Source: Karstenula rhodostoma CBS 690.94
Taxonomy: Eukaryota; Ascomycota; Dothideomycetes; Pleosporales; Didymosphaeriaceae
Assembly: GCA_010093485.1 (NCBI GenBank)
Contig: MU001498.1
Coordinates: forward strand, 1,933,192 to 1,959,738
Reading direction: 5' to 3'
Length of the DNA: 26,547 nt
Shown: positions 1 to 12,268 of the stretch, piece by piece
Layout of the letters: each line of letters begins with the position of its first letter
Position numbering within the stretch: the first letter of the stretch is position 1
Program-made: the position numbers and the translations under genes
The notes under the pieces: generated by a model
The model's input: only the letters and a program-made list of their open reading frames with translations
Databases searched by the model: none
What the model was told of the DNA's origin: nothing

Positions 1-2639
1 AAACCTAAGTAGGCTATATAATCTAATAGTATATAATACTATCTAGAAGTATTTTTTAATAGCTTTTATAAACTAGGTTAAAAAATATTATACTACTATT
101 AGCCTTAATTAGGAGTGCTTTAGGGAAAATAAATAGATTCTAGTTAATATAACCTAGATTATTAAGCTTATTACTAAGGTCCCTATTATAACCTAACTAA
201 GATAATTAGATTAAGTATATAGTATATTATACTACTAGAATAATTAAGCCATATTTCCTAATATATCTCTACTAGCTAAGTAATACCCTAGACCTCTAAT
301 AGTATAATAGTTACCTAAGGGGAAAATAGGTAACCTACTATATCTAAATATATATCTAAGTTTAATATTACTAGATTAGTATACTTACTAGATTTATTTA
401 AAAAATAGGATATTAAGCCTATAACTTAACCTATAAATTATCTATATCTACTCTAGTTTATACCTATAATAATACTATTATATTATCTTCTCTATTAATA
501 TTATTATCCCTATATCTTATTATTATTACTATTATTATTATACCGCTTATCTATAAACCCTATACCGTGTCCTTCTAAATCTACTTCTATACCCTAATTA
601 TATACTACTTTATTACTACTTTTCTAGCCACTATATATAGTTAGTATCTATACTTATAAGATTAGTAGGAAAATCTATAGAAAAAAGTTAATAGGGTTCG
701 TTTTATCCCTATTTCTAAGCTCTAATAAGAATATAAAACTAGAAGGTATCTATATCTATTCTATATATACTAGGAATAGTACCTCTATTCTCTATAATAA
801 TACTATAATATTTCTATTATAATCCCTTATAAGCTTAGCCTATTAACTAACTAACTTTTATATTAATTACTTCTTAATCTACTTATTAGGCACACGTCCC
901 CTAGGTATTAAGGTAAAGATACTAACTAAACTAAATATTATCTTAATTATATTCTACCTTACTCCCTAGTTTAATATATCCCTAAATATCCTCTATATAT
1001 CCTTATTATAACTCTTATTAGGTATTCTCCTAAGGTCCTTAGTAAAGGTAATTTTAAATAGTACCTCCTTTATAATATCCCTATAGTTCCTCCTATATAC
1101 CCTAGTCCCTTACTCCTAACTATAAAACCTTTCTACTAATTTAATAAAGTACTTATATAACTAATCTAGTGTCTACTATTAGTATATAAACTTAGTAATA
1201 TTATTTACCTATATTTTCTATATATTAAAGAACTAGAACTAAAAATTAAATACCTTATTATTTAATAGAATATCCTACTACTACCCTTTATTAGTATTAT
1301 CTATTAGAGTACTAGGGGATATATTCTAGTAGTGGGATAAAGCTAATATAGAATCTAATACCCTATTTTAAAATAAGGTACCCTTATTTACTAGAACTTT
1401 AAATAACTTCCTTTTATAGTAATATTATCGCGCCTATATAAGCCTAATTATCTACTACTTATAGAAGGTATCTATAGACCTAACTACTATACCCCTACTA
1501 ATAAACTTAGTAACTATATTAACCCTAATACTAGACTATTTATAATAATAGAATCTATACTAATATTCCTTATTTAATTTACTATTAGGTACCTCTATAT
1601 ACTCCTAGTCCTATAAGTTCGCGATAGTATTAATTAGGCTATAATTTAAATTATTAACTAGCGCCTCGTTTATAGCTAGCGTGCTTTTTTTAATAATATA
1701 CTTCCTTTTTCTCTATAGTATTATAGAGTATCCCTTAACTACCTTAAGCTATTATTCTTATTATTATTAGCTAAGCTCGTTTTCTTCCTATCCCCTCTTC
1801 TCCTTAAATTACTTACTACTATTATTTTTCTATATCTACCTACCTTCTAGTCTAGCTATATCTTTATTCTATTAATCTAGATTTTAATATATTATATTAA
1901 TTATCTTCCTTATCTTAGCTTTAGAAATATTAGTAATTATCTAATATAATATATCCTCTAGTATTTATATAACTAATATATTTACCTAGCCAAAGCTACC
2001 CTTCCCTATAGTATATATATATAAGTATATATTCTAGATCCTATTATATACTACTAGTATAATATTATATTTATTACTTAGCTTTCTATCTACTACCTCT
2101 ACTAGCTATAGCTATAAGAGGCTAGTAAGGATATAGGAAGAAACTATAGTAGTAATTAGGTTTAAGAAATAATTATAGTTATAGTTAGGAGTATAAAAAA
2201 AAGGTAGTAAAGGAGGAAGGGTATAAGCTTCTAGAGGAAAGGAAAGGCTAGCCCCTAAACTATATAGAATTACTAAGCTAATTTTAATCCTATAGCTAGA
2301 TCTAAATCTCCCTTAATATAACTACCCCCCTAATCTAATTATAATTCCTAGAATATTTTCTATTAACCTTAGAATTTCTATTAATTTTTATCTTTCTCTA
2401 TTATTATAAGTATTAACTATTCTATACTATATAAAATCTTATCTATATTAATATAAAATATAGTCTTATTATTTATATATACTACTATTATTACGTCCTC
2501 CTATTAGATATTAAATTATACTTTAGGTCTAAGACCTATAAGGATATATCTATTTAATAATATTAAAAGGTATAGGAACTTATAAATAGTAAATATATAT
2601 AGCTCTACTTATTATAGAATAATATAATCTAGTTAATTA
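1..2639. other. RIP-degraded A+T-rich DNA without an assignable gene
   Basis: CpA and TpG are almost missing and TpA dominates, as in the rest of the window. On the minus strand from about 1800 down to about 900 one frame can be read in which the only interruptions are TAA and TAG, the codons RIP makes from CAA, CAG and TGG. That suggests a decayed coding stretch, but TGA is rare in all frames here, so the absence of other stops is weak evidence. I recognise no motif of a transposase, reverse transcriptase or helicase. No tRNA or terminal repeat was seen. Confidence 0.5.
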
Positions 2640-5270
2640 TTTTATCTATTACTCCTTCTATAGCTATTAGCGATATAGTACTACTAATACTAGGTTTTAA
2701 GTATAATACCTATAGGATAATATTTAGGGGAGAGATAGTAAATATAATTAAGAATATAAAGAACTACCTCTATATAATATATAGGGTTAGGAGTTATAAC
2801 TTTAATATAAATACTTATATTACTACTACTAATATATAAATAACCTACTATTAGGCTATATTCTTATAATATTTCTAACTAAATAGGTAAGAATTATAGT
2901 ACTTTAAAGTATAGTACCCTATACCTTAACCCTATATATCTCCCTTAATAGTAGATATTAAGGATAAAGAGGAAGGCTAGTTTATAGAGATAGATATAGA
3001 GGTAGATATAAAAGAGAAAGGGGAAAGCTAATATATACTATATACTATAGCTACTATCTATTATACTATAGTAGATTAGTTTATATTATAAATTAATTAA
3101 GTATAAAAGAAACTAGATAAGAATATTATTTACTAGTATAATAAGGTACTATCTACTACTAAGTATATTATAAACCCCTTCCTTAAATATATAAAGTTCT
3201 ATAAAGTTATTAGTAATATAGAGTAGAATATAGTATAGAACTATATATATCTAGCCACCTAGATATATCTAAGACTTACTCTCCTATAGGGTACTATAAA
3301 GAGTATATTTTAGGTTTAGTAAAATATAATTATATATAGTACCTCCTACTAGGCCTATATATAGGTTATATAGGAATATCTAAACTATATACCTATAATA
3401 CCCCTTATATACTACTAAAACTTCTTAGACTATTACTATAATATAATACTATCTATATTTACCTTTTTCTACTAAGTATTTAAGGTAGGTCTAGACTATT
3501 TACTAACGCTAAAGGTATTAGAAATAGTAAAAAGGGTATAGGAGGGTATTTATATATACCTAATAGAAGTAGATAGCTCTATTACTATAACTCTAGCTAT
3601 AACCTATAATTACTAGACCCTAGCTCCCTTAGAATAGATATACTATAAGTTCTAGCTAGCGCTTATATAGTAGACTACTAGTAGGAGTAACTTTAACCTA
3701 GCTATTATAATAATAATTATATTTATTACCCTAAACCTATAAAAGCCTAGCTTTAAGTAGATATATAACTTTATTATAGATATATCTATATTAAAGAAAT
3801 ACTACTATTTTATAGCGTATTAGTACTTTTAGGAGATAATTATAACGCGGCTAGAAGAGGGAAATAAAGAGGAGGAAGAGGGAAATAAAAAAAAGAAAGA
3901 GGAAGATAAAAAAGAGGATATAGGAGCTACTATAATAGCCTTAGCTATAGATAATAAGGTAAATAATACTAGTTTAATAGTAGAAGAGGTTATATTATTT
4001 AGTAATACCTCTACTACTAATATAAAGGTACTAGTTAATAAGAAAAATATTCTAATTACCTTATAGAACTATAGCTAAAAGGCTAATTAGGAGCTAAGGG
4101 ACTTTACCTATACCTACCTTAGTATTAAGTCCTATACCCCTATATTCTAGCTTATTACTATAGGGTATTACCTTAGCGCCTTCTAGTATAGAGATATAGT
4201 ATAAAGCTTTATATAGTAGAATAGTAATAATATTATTATCTATAGTATTAAAATATTATTTAAGGAGTATAAGGATATAGTATAGATATTAGTTTAAAAG
4301 ATAGAGGTATTATTTATTAATATTACTAGTTATAGTAGTATCGCGTCCCTACTACTAATCCCCTAGGATAAAATACTATATAACCTAGGTATCTAAGATA
4401 AGGGTTACTCCCCTTTTAAGTTAAGTAGTCTACCTCTTAATAAGTAGTAAGACTATATAGTTAAGTAGACCTTTACTACTATTAATACTAATAAAGTAAA
4501 AATAATACCTAGTAATCTAGATAACTATATTAGTATAGATAAGTATAATATAAAGATAGATACTCCTTTAATACCTATTATCTCTCTCTCCCCTAACTCG
4601 CTTATTATAGATATAAGTCTTTCTTAATACTATCTTTCTATTTATCTACTTTACTAGTAGGTAGCCTATATACCTAATAGAGCTACTAAATATTATATAT
4701 AAAAACTTATCTACTAATAATACTAGTAATCTATTTCTATTTCTAGGCCTTATTATAATTATACCCCACTACTATAAAGGTTATAATAAAGATAAAACTA
4801 TCTATATAATATATTATTACCTTCTATAATATATTAGCTCTTTTTTTATCTAATATATATAGCTTATCTATCTATTCTACTAGCTTATTACTATAACTAT
4901 ATCTACTAATAGCCTAATAGTATTATATTACTATTATATATATAGCTACTACCTCTAGAGTAATAAGGTAGGGTATAGATAAAAAAATAGTTAGTAATTT
5001 ACTATACTCCTTAACTATATAATATAATAAATTATAGGGCTAGATATTAATATATTAATACTCTAGTATTTAATAATTACCTTCTAATATTAGTAGGATA
5101 AGGAGGTATCTCTACCCTATAGTATAAAGGTACTAATAGAAAAATAGGTAGAGGTAGCCTAGAAAGAAGAGTATAAAAAAGACTATAAGGTATAGATAAA
5201 ATATATACCTACTACTATAGTAGTAGTATATACTAAAGAGATATAGTATATTTTTATATAAATATTTAGC
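2640..5270 (+). pseudogene. N-terminal half of a RIPped telomere-linked-helicase-like gene
   Basis: A single plus-strand frame (codons starting at positions such as 2693, 3857 and 4031) reads for about 2.6 kb with essentially only TAA/TAG interruptions, which fits RIP of CAA, CAG and TGG without indels. Near 2693-2740 there is a Y-N-T-Y pattern that would be C-x2-C before RIP (TGY to TAY), followed by a basic segment, so a zinc-binding region like that at the N-terminus of OrsD-type or telomere-linked helicase proteins is possible. Around 3857-3920 lies a strongly charged run rich in Glu and Lys. The frame runs to about 5.25 kb, where coding sense passes to the +1 frame that carries the RecQ helicase motifs. 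I infer one gene whose halves are now out of frame through an indel or an unrecognised intron. The family call for this half rests mainly on its position. Confidence 0.5.
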
Positions 5271-5279
5271 TATAATTAA

Positions 5280-7050
5280 TCTAATACCTATATATATATC
5301 TCCTATAAGTAGTATAGCTACCTTAACTTTAATATAAATAACTTTAATATATAAGGGAATACTAGAGAGAAAGAAAAAAAAGGTAATAGTAGTAGTAGTA
5401 GTATAAACTAGCTAGTAGAATATATTACCTTATATAGCTTAGTAAATATATATAAGCTATTTAGTAATAATACTCCTAAGGACTAGATACTATAGCTAGG
5501 AAATAAGTAGGTACTAGTTTTACTATTTAAGGGGGTTAGTATAGTAGCCTATATTATATTTACTAGTACTAGTAAAATAAATAGATACCTATTACCTACT
5601 ACTACTCTAGAAAGTAACTATAGATAGACTATAGTTATTACCCTACTTATTACTATATAGAATAATATTATAAGTAAGTATTATAAGCTAAAAATCTATA
5701 TTAGTATATTTAGAATAAAATAGTTCTATAAATCTATATATATTATTATCGCTATACCTAAATATATTAATATAAATACTTTTAAAGACTTTATATACTA
5801 ATAGTATATAAATAGTAAGCTAGAGTATCTAGTACTAAATAAGTATTACTATATCTTACTCCCTAACTACTAGTATTATAAAGATCTACTTAATCTTTAT
5901 ACCCTAGACTAATTTAGTATACTAATACTCCTACTTTTAGCCACTATCCTATTTAACTAGTAAGTATAGGTATATAGTATACTAGCGCTTAATAAGTATA
6001 TAGAGGTTATATAGGAATCTACTATCTACTCTAATCTATTCTATTAAGCTATTAAGCTAATAGAGAAGTAGACTATAATATTAATAATAGTATTCTATAT
6101 CTAGTATAAGCTATAATAGTACTATAAGATTATTATCTTTATTAGTAGTTATATAGTCTATAAGGACCTCTATACTAATATAAATAAATATAAAAAGTTA
6201 TTTATATACTATAAAAAGATAATAGCTAAGGAGAAGGAAGTAGTATAAAATATATTTAATAAATATAAAAAAGGTATTATTTTTACTATAAGTATACTTA
6301 CTACTAGGGCTAATCTCGTTAACGTGGATATAGTTATCTATTTTAGGGTACCTAATAATAGTATTAACTAGGGATAGGAGTCTAGATAGGTAGAATATAG
6401 TAGAAAGCTAGCTATTATCTATATTATATATAGTAATAGTATATATACCTATATAAATAAGCTTAATAGCTATATAAGGTAGGTTATAAATAAAATAATA
6501 CTTTTAGATTCTAATAGACCTACCTATATCTATATTATATTTAACTAATACTTTAATAGGTAGATAAACTATACTATATATAAATCTAGGAAGTTTCTAT
6601 ATAATTTTTATACTTCCTTTATTCTAAGTACCCTATTATATAGGTTTAGGGCTAATATACCTAATATATCCTTATTAGTCTAGATATTAATACTAACCTT
6701 TCTTCTAACGTATATTCCTTTACCTATATAAGCTATAACTCCTTTATAAGCTATATCCTCCTCTATATTAATACCTTTATTTACTTCTATTCTATTATTA
6801 ATATATATATATACGGCCTCTATTACTACCTCTCTTACTCTAAGTAGATATAATAGCCTACTCTATAGTAAATATATATAAGAATTTTTCCCTCTCCTCC
6901 CCTTCTTATATTATAGTACTACTAATATAGTAAATAGGATCTAGTTCTCTTTTTCTAGCGCTTACCCCTACTAATATAAGAATAAAGGTAGTATATATAA
7001 CTTAAAAATATAAGAATATATATAATAGGGTAATTTAATATATCTATAAT
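5280..7050 (+). pseudogene. RIPped RecQ-type SF2 DNA helicase (telomere-linked-helicase-like)
   Basis: RecQ helicases unwind DNA with ATP; fungal telomere-linked members are multicopy genes near chromosome ends. In one frame, in the right order and spacing, I see: a decayed Walker A at 5562-5579 (T-S-T-S-K-I, each change from T-G-A-G-K-T explained by TpG to TpA or CpA to TpA); a decayed motif II at 5829-5849 (L-V-L-N-K-Y-Y, where a DECH box is expected after L-V-L); motif III at 5934-5945 (L-L-A-T from L-S-A-T, with TCA to TTA); and motifs V and VI at 6309-6410, including V-D-I-V-I-Y-F, V-P and then E-S-R with the G-R-A-G-R-D region degraded. After the helicase core the frame stays free of other stops to about 7.0 kb. 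There is no intact start and many TAA/TAG codons, so it is non-functional. The RecQ assignment is fairly firm; the telomere-linked subgroup is inference. Confidence 0.75.
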
Positions 7051-7640
7051 ATAGAAGAAATATTTAAATAGATTTATTATATAGTTTACTACTAGTATAT
7101 AGATTTCTACTCTATATATTTCGTAGTAGACTAACCCTTTAACTATACTAAAGGATTCTATAGAGGCCTACTATAGGGTAACTATACCCGCTTACTATAT
7201 AACTAAATAAATAATAAAGCCCTACTATACTACTACTATTTATACCTACTTCTACTATATTTATATAATTACTAGTAAGATAAAAATAGTATATTCCTTA
7301 GTAGATAAAATAACTATACTATATATTAATATTAATATATACTATAGGATCTCTAGATAGCGCTCTAGATAGTATATAGCCTTACTAAAATACTATAGCT
7401 AGAATATATATCCCTAGCTAGTTATAATAGATTAAAAATAATAGACTTTATTATATACTTTTTATAACTTATATCTCTATATTTCTATAGTTATATTAGT
7501 TAGATACTATTAGACCTACTATAGTTTTATAAGACTTATTTCCTACTAGACTTATAGTAATAACTACTAGTAGTAGAAGAGTAAAGATAGGTATATAAAT
7601 TTAAAATAGGGAGGGGTAGGAGCCTAACTTAACTAAGGTT
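7051..7640 (+). pseudogene. possible C-terminal part of the RecQ-like relic, in another frame
   Basis: From about 7051 to 7640 a plus-strand frame different from the helicase core reads with only TAA/TAG interruptions and ends in a short basic G-R-G-R stretch near 7610. It could be the C-terminal extension of the helicase after an indel or intron, or a separate small relic. I recognise no domain. The competing helicase frame also stays fairly open here, so the choice of frame is uncertain. Confidence 0.3.
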
Positions 7641-8735
7641 AAAGCTAGATAATAGTATATTTTAAACCTATAGTAATATTAAAATATTTACCTATAGACC
7701 CCTTCTTATATATAGTATATATCTCTATATATACTAGTAAAAGAAAATAATTTAAAACTATTAAAAGCCTATTTATATAAAATACTACTTAGGTATAAAA
7801 TTCTATATATAACCTTAGAACTAAGTAATACCCTATATAAAAGGCCTTTTATTAGTAGGAGTATACTACCTCTACTACTAGGGTTAGTATCTCTTCCTTA
7901 TTAGAGAGTAGTTAACCTTTAGTAGGTAATAGATAAGGTCGCGTGTATACTATTAAGTATTCTAAGTACTAGAGAAAAAAAGCTAATAGTAAGTTAGATT
8001 AAAGTTATAAAGGGCTCTTAATACTTTAGAATTCTTAATTAAGTAGTAAGTAGGAAGTATAGATAGTATTTAATAGAGATAATATAAATTTTATATAGTA
8101 TAATAAAGTATTTTATAACTAAGTCTAATAGTAGCTTTATTTAAGAAGTAGATAATTCTTTTTTAGGGGTTCTTTTAATTAGTAGTAGTAGTAGTCTATA
8201 TACTTTCTATTATTTATTAGAATATTTATACTTTTACTCTATATATTAAAGTTATTTATAAACTAGTAGTTTTCTAGTTAGCTTATTATAATAGATATTA
8301 CTACTAGTTTAATAATATAATACTACTAATTAAAGATATAAACCCTTTCTATCTTAACTATAGATAGAGTAGATATAATATAAGAATATACTAAATCTTA
8401 GGGGTAATAGAGCTTATATTAGGCTTATAGTAATTATTTTAATAATTATAGAGTAATAAAAATATAGGAAAAAATAATATAAATTCTAGGTCTAAATAAC
8501 TACTTAAAATAGATTTATAATATAGTATTCCCTTATATAATATATTATATATATATTAACTAGACTCTATTAATATAGTATATAAACTAGTATAAATATA
8601 TTTTTATTCTCGCTATTCTTACTCTCCTTATTATATTTTAAATACTATAACCCTTAATCTTTACTAAAATTCTAAACGAGCGACCCTTATTCCCCTAATT
8701 TTAAAAATTAAAGGGATTAAAGGTATTCCCTATTA
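7641..8735. other. RIP-degraded spacer, nothing recognised
   Basis: A+T-rich DNA with the same CpA/TpG loss as its surroundings. It contains a short run of AGT triplets near 8180-8195. I found no convincing frame, RNA gene or terminal repeat. Confidence 0.5.
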
Positions 8736-8951
8736 TAAAGTATTATAACTTTCTATTTTTATCTCCCCTTAGTTTATAAAATCTACTAGTATTCGATAGT
8801 ATTATCTATAATATTACTTTAGTCTATAGAGTCTATTAGTACTTAACTAGACTTTCTATTAGCTTACCTTAGTTTATAAGGTTTACTATTATTTAACCCT
8901 ACTATAATTTAGTATAAATTTCTATTAACTTATTTTAGTATATAGAATTTA
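8736..8951 (-). repeat. left array of about four degenerate 50-bp units (inverted)
   Basis: Units can be cut at about 8736-8785, 8786-8835, 8836-8885 and 8886-8951 (the last about 16 bp longer). Each ends with a version of TTTATAAAATCTA or TATAGAGTCTA. They are the reverse complement of the units at 9804-10055; differences are mostly C/T and G/A. Confidence 0.7.
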
Positions 8952-9439
8952 CTATAATTTTATAAAATACTATATTTTACCTTTAGGATTAAAACCTTTA
9001 AGTTTTTAAAGATTTATAGTACCTAATACTTATTACTCTATATAGGCCTCTATTACTTATATTACTCCTTTTTTAGATCTATTATCTAGAGTACCTTAAT
9101 ATTATTATCCCTAACTATATTATTATCTCTAGCTATAGTCTCTAATCTAGACTACTTATACTTAAATTATTATTAGTCCTTCTCCTAGCGCTTCTAATAA
9201 GTAAATATATACTAAAGCTATTTTAGACTTAAAGTCTAGATTACTTTATTATTATATTTAATTAAGTTAATAGGCTCTAGAGTATACCTAATAATATATA
9301 AGTCTTTAAGAGACTCTATTAAAGATATTACTTCTATATTAAGAATAACTTACTTAAAAAGTAATAGTAGAAGTAGAAGATAGTAAATAGCTTTCTATTA
9401 TTAGTATACTTAGTATTATAGTAATTAATTTCCTTATTA

Positions 9440-9530
9440 GGTTTACTCTTATTTAGGGTTATTTAAGTTATATTAGTTTATAGAGTCTACTAGAAATTAA
9501 TTAATATAACTTTCTATTAGCTAGTTATTA
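9440..9530 (-). repeat. internal partial copy of the 50-bp unit
   Basis: About one and a half units in the orientation of the left array, recognised from TTTATAGAGTCTA at about 9477-9489 followed by ACTTTCTATTAGCTAG near 9510, the same order as in the left array. Confidence 0.55.
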
Positions 9531-9803
9531 AGTAATATATTAGCCCTATAAGGAAACCAAGCTCTATAACCCTTATAATAGATTTAGGGCCTCCTTAAAA
9601 GCTATATATATCGCCCCTATTTAGTGTAAACTACCACTAATTTATATTAATTTATAATAGTATTAATAGTATTACTATTTATATTATAGAAAGTAAGTAT
9701 TTATTATACTAAGTATAAGAAAGTATTAGATATAAAGGCTTTAGAGTTCTTAATAATAGTTTTAGTAAAGTTAGTAGTTACTAATAAGGTTTTTAGTTAA
9801 TAA

Positions 9804-10055
9804 TATACTTTATAAACCGAGGTAAACTAATAAAAAGTATTATATAATACTAGTAAACTCTATAGACTAAAGTAACCTTTTAAAATATACTATTAAATAC
9901 TAGTAGATTTTATAAACTAAGGGGAGACGAAATATTTTTTAAATCCTTATACTAGTATACTTTATAAACCGAGATAAGCTAATAGAAAGTATTATTAACT
10001 ACTAGTAGATTCTATAAATAGAGACGAGTTAATAGAAAATTCTACTATACTAATA
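9804..10055 (+). repeat. right array of five degenerate 50-bp units
   Basis: Five head-to-tail units at 9804-9853, 9854-9903, 9904-9955, 9956-10005 and 10006-10055 (50, 50, 52, 50 and 50 bp). The first four end in ACTAG; the common core is TTTATAAACCGAG or a RIPped form of it followed by a version of CTAATAGAAAGT. The array stops 20 bp before the target duplication of the copia element. Confidence 0.8.
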
Positions 10056-10074
10056 CTAAGTAAATAATATCTAT

Positions 10075-10079
10075 ATAAT
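10075..10079. repeat. target-site duplication ATAAT, left copy
   Basis: The five bases before the 5' LTR are ATAAT and are repeated exactly after the 3' LTR at 15612-15616. Five base pairs is the usual target duplication for copia integrases. Confidence 0.85.
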
Positions 10080-10365
10080 TATTAGATTACGCGTATATAT
10101 TATTACCTATAGTATAGCGTACTTACTATTATAGTAAGTTATAGTAACTGCTGGTAGTAATAGGTAGTAAATATAAAAGGAGAGACTGGGATATTTTATA
10201 CTATTAGGACTAGTACAGGGTACTAAGACACTATTTAAGGGCGTATCTTAGCTAGACTTAGAATAATAATTAATTACAATAATTTATATAATTATATAAT
10301 ATATAACTAACCTATCTATATCTATAGTTTATAGTAATCCATTATTATTTATAGTAGATTTAATA
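10080..10365 (+). repeat. 5' LTR of the copia element
   Basis: 286 bp, starting TATTAGATTA and ending TTTAATA. Copia LTRs usually start TG and end CA; RIP would turn both into TA, as seen. It aligns without gaps to the 3' LTR with 18 differences, all transitions. Confidence 0.93.
10172..10178 (+). promoter_or_regulatory. TATA box candidate in the 5' LTR
   Basis: TATAAAA followed by GG, 92 bases into the LTR and at the same offset in the 3' LTR (15418-15424). It probably marks the retrotransposon promoter, with transcription starting a short distance downstream. In DNA this rich in A+T the match alone is weak; its conservation in both LTRs and in a less mutated element helps. Confidence 0.5.
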
Positions 10366-11485
10366 ATTAAGAGTTTTACTACCTTATTACCAACCGCATA
10401 TACTAAACAATATAGCGCTACCTATTAGACCTATAAAGACCTTCCTTACTACCTCTATATAGTATATAGAATGGCTAACAGCACTAGAAATATAAGTAAG
10501 AGCTAACCAAGTATAGTATATATTTAACCTAACTAATAGTAAGGCACTAAAGCCACGACTATAAGCGCTATAGCTACTAGACCTATATTAATTTATATAC
10601 AATAATAACCTAACACTAAGTAGCCTATATATCCTTATAAATATATAAAAGTTATAGTAGAACTTATAAGTTAAATACTATAAACTATAATCTAATTAGT
10701 ATAAAATAGAACTAGTAGAATATTATATAAAGGTATAGAGAGTAGAAAAGCTTATATTATACCTATAGGGTTCTATTATAGCTAACCTATTTAGTATCTA
10801 CTACCTCCCTAAGAAACTATATAAAGAATAGATCCTCCTTATTATAAAGAAGGTAGGAGTTAATAATAAAAAAGTAAAGCTATAAGCGCGATATAAATAC
10901 CTATACGTTATCTAAAGTACTAAGAGGTTAACTAAATAGGACCTCTAGCTAGCTAAATATAATTATATAGTATTTACTACTAAGAGGTAAGGCTATATAG
11001 AGACTATAGATAATATAACTATCCTTAATAATTTCGCGAGAAGTATTATAGTACTAGATAAAGTATATACTACTACTTTTAAATAGGCCCTCTAAAATAA
11101 ATAGGAGATAATATACTAAGATATAATAAAGAGGTTTAGACTCTATATAGAGTGCTATTATTTAGTTAAGGCTATAATTAGAGCTATATTTATTACTAGA
11201 GGAAAACTAGACACTAGCGCTGAAGGGGACACCTTTTATACTAGTAACAGTATACCTATATAAACACGAGGTACTTAAAAACAGGGATAGAGTATAATAA
11301 TATCCTTATAGGGATTATATAACCCTAATCTACTTATACTATATAGGTAAGGATCCTTTACACTATACGGGTAAAGCTCTATACTATACAGGCAGAATAC
11401 CTCTATACTATATGGGCAGGGAGGTTATAGAAGGAATAAAATACCTTACTAGTAAATAAAAAATTAAGGTATAAATAAAGAAAAG

Positions 11486-11524
11486 TATCCTACGTATTCT
11501 ATAGAATATATACTAAAGGATTAC
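11486..11524 (+). other. Gag zinc-knuckle remnant
   Basis: The frame reads Y-P-T-Y then Y at 11507 and Y at 11522, positions where C-x2-C-x3-H-x4-C is expected; TGY to TAY and CAY to TAY changes explain each tyrosine. Such knuckles bind RNA in packaging. Confidence 0.65.
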
Positions 11525-11821
11525 TACTATACCTTCCTAGAAAAAGCTCTAGTATAGTAGAAACCACGACTAGGATAAAATAGTTTTATTAAGTATAATA
11601 TTTAAAATAATCCCTTAATATAAGAATAGATACGCATATCTAAATAAATATAATCTAGGATACTATAAATTAAATAGTTATATACTCCTATACTAACCTA
11701 AATATTAGAGGCTAGTAATAAGTAACTAGAAGGATAGAAAATCACTATAATCCCTATAAGCTTCTAAACAACCTCTTAATCTAACCCTTATATATACCTA
11801 CTATAAACCTTATTAATTCTT

Positions 11822-12050
11822 AACTTAGGTACTATATATTATATCTTTAATAATATTAATTAATTTATCTTACTTTAGCTACTAATACTAGGAGACTTTA
11901 TATAGGCAGGTAATATATAGGTCTAGATATAAGGATATAGAAGCGTTTACCTTAAACTATAAAGTTACTAGGGAAATAGTATAATTAGGCTTAATAATAT
12001 AGCTTACTACCCTAACCTACTCTATAACCTGGTGTCCTTTTAACTACTTA
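11822..12050 (+). other. aspartic protease region of the copia Pol
   Basis: N-L-G at 11822-11830 is the expected RIP product of D-S-G, the catalytic triad of retroviral-type proteases (GAC to AAC after T, TCA to TTA). Downstream come A-G-N-I with R-S-V-Y-L-K-L, and then N-N-I-A-Y-Y-P-N-L-L near 12000, typical of copia proteases and the protease-integrase linker. Confidence 0.7.
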
Positions 12051-12268
12051 GATATTAAGGACTATAGTAGGATACTAAATCGGAACCTATAGTACTAAAA
12101 CGGGCCAATAATACTATTATAGTAGAACTATAAGAGCTATATAGTTAATAGGTACTAGAGTATAGACCCACTAATAGTATTTATACTATTATATAAAGTA
12201 TAGCGTACGCTATATATAAGGCAACGATATATATAAAGTATAAAGTAAAAACTATAAGTATAGCTATA

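Larger units (their letters stand above)
8736..10055. mobile_element. candidate non-autonomous element bounded by inverted arrays of 50-bp units
   Basis: Two arrays of the same degenerate 50-bp unit face each other: one at 8736-8951 in minus orientation and one at 9804-10055 in plus orientation, with a further minus-orientation stretch at 9440-9530 inside. About 850 bp of unassigned sequence lies between the arrays. Long inverted ends made of internal repeats are known from foldback-type and some MITE-like DNA elements. No transposase and no clear target duplication were found, so this is a structural inference. An alternative is a decayed satellite with a local inversion. Confidence 0.4.

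Noticed and set aside
5390..5403. Short AGT run as a microsatellite
   Set aside because: It is only five triplets and lies in the helicase relic frame, reading as a Ser (former Gly or Ser) run in a linker.
10366..10383. tRNA primer-binding site of the copia element
   Set aside because: The bases after the 5' LTR do not visibly match the 3' end of a tRNA I know. RIP may have changed them, or a half-tRNA primer may be used, but I cannot support a call.
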